7,788 nt of DNA from an uncultured Clostridia bacterium (GTDB taxonomy: Bacteria > Bacillota > Clostridia > Christensenellales > Borkfalkiaceae). Under the pieces are notes generated by a model. It saw only the letters and a program-made list of their open reading frames with translations, did not search any database and was not told the DNA's origin. Positions 6,148 through 7,788 of the stretch are shown one piece after another. How positions within the stretch are numbered: position 1 is the stretch's first letter; each line of letters starts with the position of its first letter. The DNA is taken from contig CAMNIW010000055.1 in the NCBI GenBank assembly GCA_946540675.1, positions 1 through 7,788 of the forward strand. Direction: 5' to 3'. The translations under genes were made by a program, and so were the position numbers.

Positions 6148-6257
6148 TTCGCTTCCCGCGCGGATAACGGACCTTTCAGCCAAAGGGTCCGCTCTCTGCA
6201 ATATTCGCAGTCGGGCGTTACTTGTCCTTTTCTCAACGTAAATATATTGTATATTAA

Positions 6258-6285
6258 ATTATAGCAATCAAAAAAAATTTGTCAA
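6258..6285 (-). promoter_or_regulatory. Consensus sigma-A promoter of thrS
   Basis: A perfect TTGACA (6285-6280) is followed after 16 bp by a perfect TATAAT (6263-6258). The -10 is preceded by TGC, giving an extended -10 element (TGn). Initiation is expected near 6251, just upstream of T-box Stem I. Such a strong constitutive promoter fits control by attenuation rather than initiation. The stretch 6286-6339 between it and the upstream gene contains only a weak 4-bp hairpin. Confidence 0.88.
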
Positions 6286-6339
6286 CCGTTTTCTTAATGA
6301 TTGCGGGTTATTTTTTCCTTTTGCCGATAAAAACGGCTT

Positions 6340-6972
6340 TTACTCTTCTTTTACGTCTTCGACTTTTACGTCGGCGGCGCCGTCTTCCGCGTCTTCGGTC
6401 TTTACGAGAGTGATGTTTTCGTCGCCGTCTTTAGACCACAAAACGCCGATGACGAAAAGGGATACGACGAGATTGTATACGCCGTAAATGACGAGAATTA
6501 TGCCTATCACGACCGAACAAAAATCCGCAAACCCGTTGACCGTGCGAAGGCATATCCCCACCACGAGAGCAAGCACGCCTATCGCCGCACCTATTATAAA
6601 CATAAGGAAAGGCTCTTTTCTCACGAAAAACGCGAGAAACGCGTCTATGAGATATACCACGCCGACGGTTATCAGCGCGTACGATATAAGCCAATAAACG
6701 TGCATTTCGAGATTGCTCTCTATGCACAGTATGCCGAACGCTATTATAAACGCGCTCCATACTCCAGCCTGTCCCGATATCTGCTTTTCTCTTATCAGTT
6801 CGCCTATAAGCCCCAAAACGCCCGCTATGATAAGTTCTGCGCCTATTATTATGCTGAGCGCGCCGACGCCCGCGTTTATCGAAAAGAAAAACGCCACGCC
6901 GATGATTATCGTGAGCACCGCGGATATGAATTTGATTATCCCCGCGGTCTTCATTTGTCTTGTTTCTTTCAT
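6340..6972 (-). CDS. DUF308/HdeD-like six-helix membrane protein with acidic tail
   Basis: Function unknown. The 210 residues give six clear hydrophobic segments, at about 11-31, 35-58, 68-86, 92-116, 121-142 and 150-178. Each is rich in Gly, Ile and Val with repeated 'IIGxxLIxxGV' patterning, the look of DUF308/HdeD-family inner-membrane proteins, which consist of tandem two-helix repeats. HdeD in E. coli is linked to acid resistance, but that role cannot be carried over. The last 30 residues are soluble and very acidic (12 Asp/Glu), with repeated VKxED-type units (VKTED, VKVED, VKEE). The ATG at 6972-6970 has GGAG 9 nt upstream; a second in-frame Met at residue 7 is possible. It follows the GGDEF gene by 38 nt on the same strand and is probably cotranscribed with it. 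The family assignment is by pattern only. Confidence 0.75.
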   Translation of the reverse strand: MKETRQMKTAGIIKFISAVLTIIIGVAFFFSINAGVGALSIIIGAELIIAGVLGLIGELIREKQISGQAGVWSAFIIAFGILCIESNLEMHVYWLISYALITVGVVYLIDAFLAFFVRKEPFLMFIIGAAIGVLALVVGICLRTVNGFADFCSVVIGIILVIYGVYNLVVSLFVIGVLWSKDGDENITLVKTEDAEDGAADVKVEDVKEE

Positions 6973-7010
6973 TTTTCTATACTCCTGTCCTTTATTAAAC
7001 GGCGCAACGA

Positions 7011-7788
7011 CTATTTTTCCGAAGGTGCGCCGTCGGAATTCATATAATACCTGCTCTTTTGCTCATACATCATTTCGTCGGATTCTTTAATCATTTCGTT
7101 TATCGACTTTATTCCGTCCGCGGAATAACTGTACCCTATCGCACAACTGTATTTTGTATCGGAAACGTTGTTCTTTATGCGTTCTATAAGTTGTTTTATT
7201 TCTTCTTCGGTATTTCTCCGACAGACGACGACAAACTCATCTCCGCCGATCCTGTAAACCGATTGTCTCGGTTTTGCGGCTCGCATAAAACAAAGTCCGA
7301 GAGTTTCCAACGCTTCGTCTCCTGCGGAATGTCCGTCCGTGTCGTTTATTGCTTTGAGTCCGTTCATATCGATCGATACGAGACCGGTAATCCCCTTCGC
7401 GTCGTCGCCGACGGCCGAATAATACGCTTGACGGTTAAGAAGTCCCGTAAGAGCGTCTTTCTTCGTCAGTTGAAGAATTAAAAATACATAGTAAACAAAC
7501 AACGCGATGATGATCGTCGTGCAAAAGATCCGCGAGTACTCCTTACCGAGAATAAACGGCAATATCAGTCCGGATACGAACGCAAAACAAAGGAATACTA
7601 TCGGAATAATCTCGGTCGCCTGCTTATTGCTTTGTCTGAACATAATGTAGACGAGAAAAGCACTGTACAGCCCTACCGCTACGTACGGCATATAACCGAG
7701 CGGCCCGCGCAAAAGAGAGCCGTCGTCACCGACAGAAAAAACGACGCCCGTAAATACGGATACAACGTTGATCGCCGCGAATAAAGCG
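7011..7788 (-). CDS. Membrane-bound GGDEF-domain protein, putative diguanylate cyclase (5' end outside window)
   Basis: Likely makes the second messenger cyclic di-GMP from two GTP. The frame is open to the right edge, so the N terminus is missing; the TTG at 7712 is internal. About 258 residues are visible. Four hydrophobic segments (about 2-19, 32-50, 60-80 and 87-107) form a membrane sensor, followed by a GGDEF domain from about 110. It begins with DALTGLLNR, has the metal and substrate residues in SIDMNGLKAINDTDGH, and an intact RIGGDEF with GGDEF at 181-185. The inhibitory I-site RxxD, expected five residues before GGDEF, reads KPRQ, so product inhibition there is unlikely. The sensed signal is unknown. 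The TAG stop is at 7013-7011. It precedes the DUF308-like gene by 38 nt. Activity is inferred from the intact signature only. Confidence 0.92.
   Translation of the reverse strand, partial: ALFAAINVVSVFTGVVFSVGDDGSLLRGPLGYMPYVAVGLYSAFLVYIMFRQSNKQATEIIPIVFLCFAFVSGLILPFILGKEYSRIFCTTIIIALFVYYVFLILQLTKKDALTGLLNRQAYYSAVGDDAKGITGLVSIDMNGLKAINDTDGHSAGDEALETLGLCFMRAAKPRQSVYRIGGDEFVVVCRRNTEEEIKQLIERIKNNVSDTKYSCAIGYSYSADGIKSINEMIKESDEMMYEQKSRYYMNSDGAPSEK

Larger units (their letters stand above)
6016..6251 (-). ncRNA. T-box riboswitch, threonine-specific leader of thrS
   Basis: A leader of about 250 nt that senses uncharged tRNA-Thr and switches thrS transcription on. Stem I is closed by GAAAAGG (6232-6226) pairing with CCTTTTC (6143-6137). 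The specifier loop has the expected AGTA on its 5' side (6222-6219) and GAA-ACC-G on its 3' side. Distal Stem I shows CAGAGAGCGG (6198-6189) and a CGGACC/GGTCCG hairpin (6191-6186 with 6173-6168) whose loop contains GGCTG. A linker with an ACACC/GGTGT hairpin (near 6129-6114) leads to the T-box sequence GGTGGAAACGCGG (6072-6060) and the terminator. A short open frame at 6236-6012 crosses this RNA and is not considered a gene. Confidence 0.93.

Noticed and set aside
6012..6236. A 74-codon open frame on the minus strand upstream of thrS
   Set aside because: It lies entirely within the T-box leader and follows its stems and T-box core. It has no family resemblance and its features are explained by the RNA structure.
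6323..6337. GCCG/CGGC hairpin after the DUF308-like gene, possibly a terminator
   Set aside because: The stem is only 4 bp with a 7-nt loop. On the minus strand it is followed by A-rich rather than T-rich sequence.
7001..7031. GGCGCA ... TGCGCC inverted repeat across the GGDEF gene stop
   Set aside because: A 6-bp stem with a 19-nt loop and no T-run. It could be chance; neither a terminator nor a processing site can be supported.
1..7788. CRISPR arrays, insertion sequences, prophage, defence, toxin-antitoxin or secondary-metabolite genes
   Set aside because: No arrays of spaced repeats, transposase or integrase motifs, attachment-like duplications or related domains are visible on either strand. 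All long frames are accounted for by the listed genes or their shadows.

Overview
The window looks like a chromosomal housekeeping region of a Gram-positive endospore-forming lineage, most likely an uncultured Clostridia-type Bacillota. The evidence is a YlbJ-family sporulation membrane protein, the coaD/rsmD/ylbJ neighbourhood known from Bacillus, a T-box riboswitch in front of thrS, a maf-mreB pair, and consensus sigma-A-type promoters in AT-rich gaps within moderately GC-rich genes. TGA is used as a stop at several genes, so the standard code applies. A finer taxonomic call is not supportable from this sequence alone.

Layout, left to right. Bases 1-755 (+ strand) hold the 3' part of a ylbJ-like gene. 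It converges on, and overlaps by 24 bp, the last gene of a five-gene minus-strand operon, which reads maf (3930-3370), a divergent mreB paralog (3373-2363), queH (2366-1740), rsmD (1743-1213) and coaD (1211-732). These genes overlap by 4 bp or are 1 bp apart throughout, so they are probably translationally coupled. A TTGAAA-17-TATAAT promoter sits so close to maf that the transcript is predicted to be leaderless. Upstream of it, a compound terminator (4006-4064) ends thrS (6000-4063, minus). thrS has its own near-perfect promoter (6285-6258) and a T-box leader of about 250 nt with an ACC (Thr) specifier, antiterminator and terminator. Further upstream on the same strand lie a six-helix DUF308/HdeD-like membrane protein (6972-6340) and a membrane-bound GGDEF protein (7788-7011, cut by the window edge), probably cotranscribed.

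How they fit together. The operon combines cell-shape and division-associated genes (mreB-like, maf) with translation and cofactor functions (QueH for queuosine in tRNA, RsmD for 16S rRNA methylation, CoaD for coenzyme A). thrS is controlled by uncharged tRNA-Thr through the T-box. The GGDEF/DUF308 pair is a separate membrane and signalling unit.

I see no CRISPR array, tRNA, rRNA, transposon or phage gene, and no clearly new biological system. The observations most worth following are the MreB paralog, which has Ser where the family's catalytic Glu normally sits, the predicted leaderless operon promoter, and a Glu replacing the threonine-contacting Asp in the ThrRS active site.
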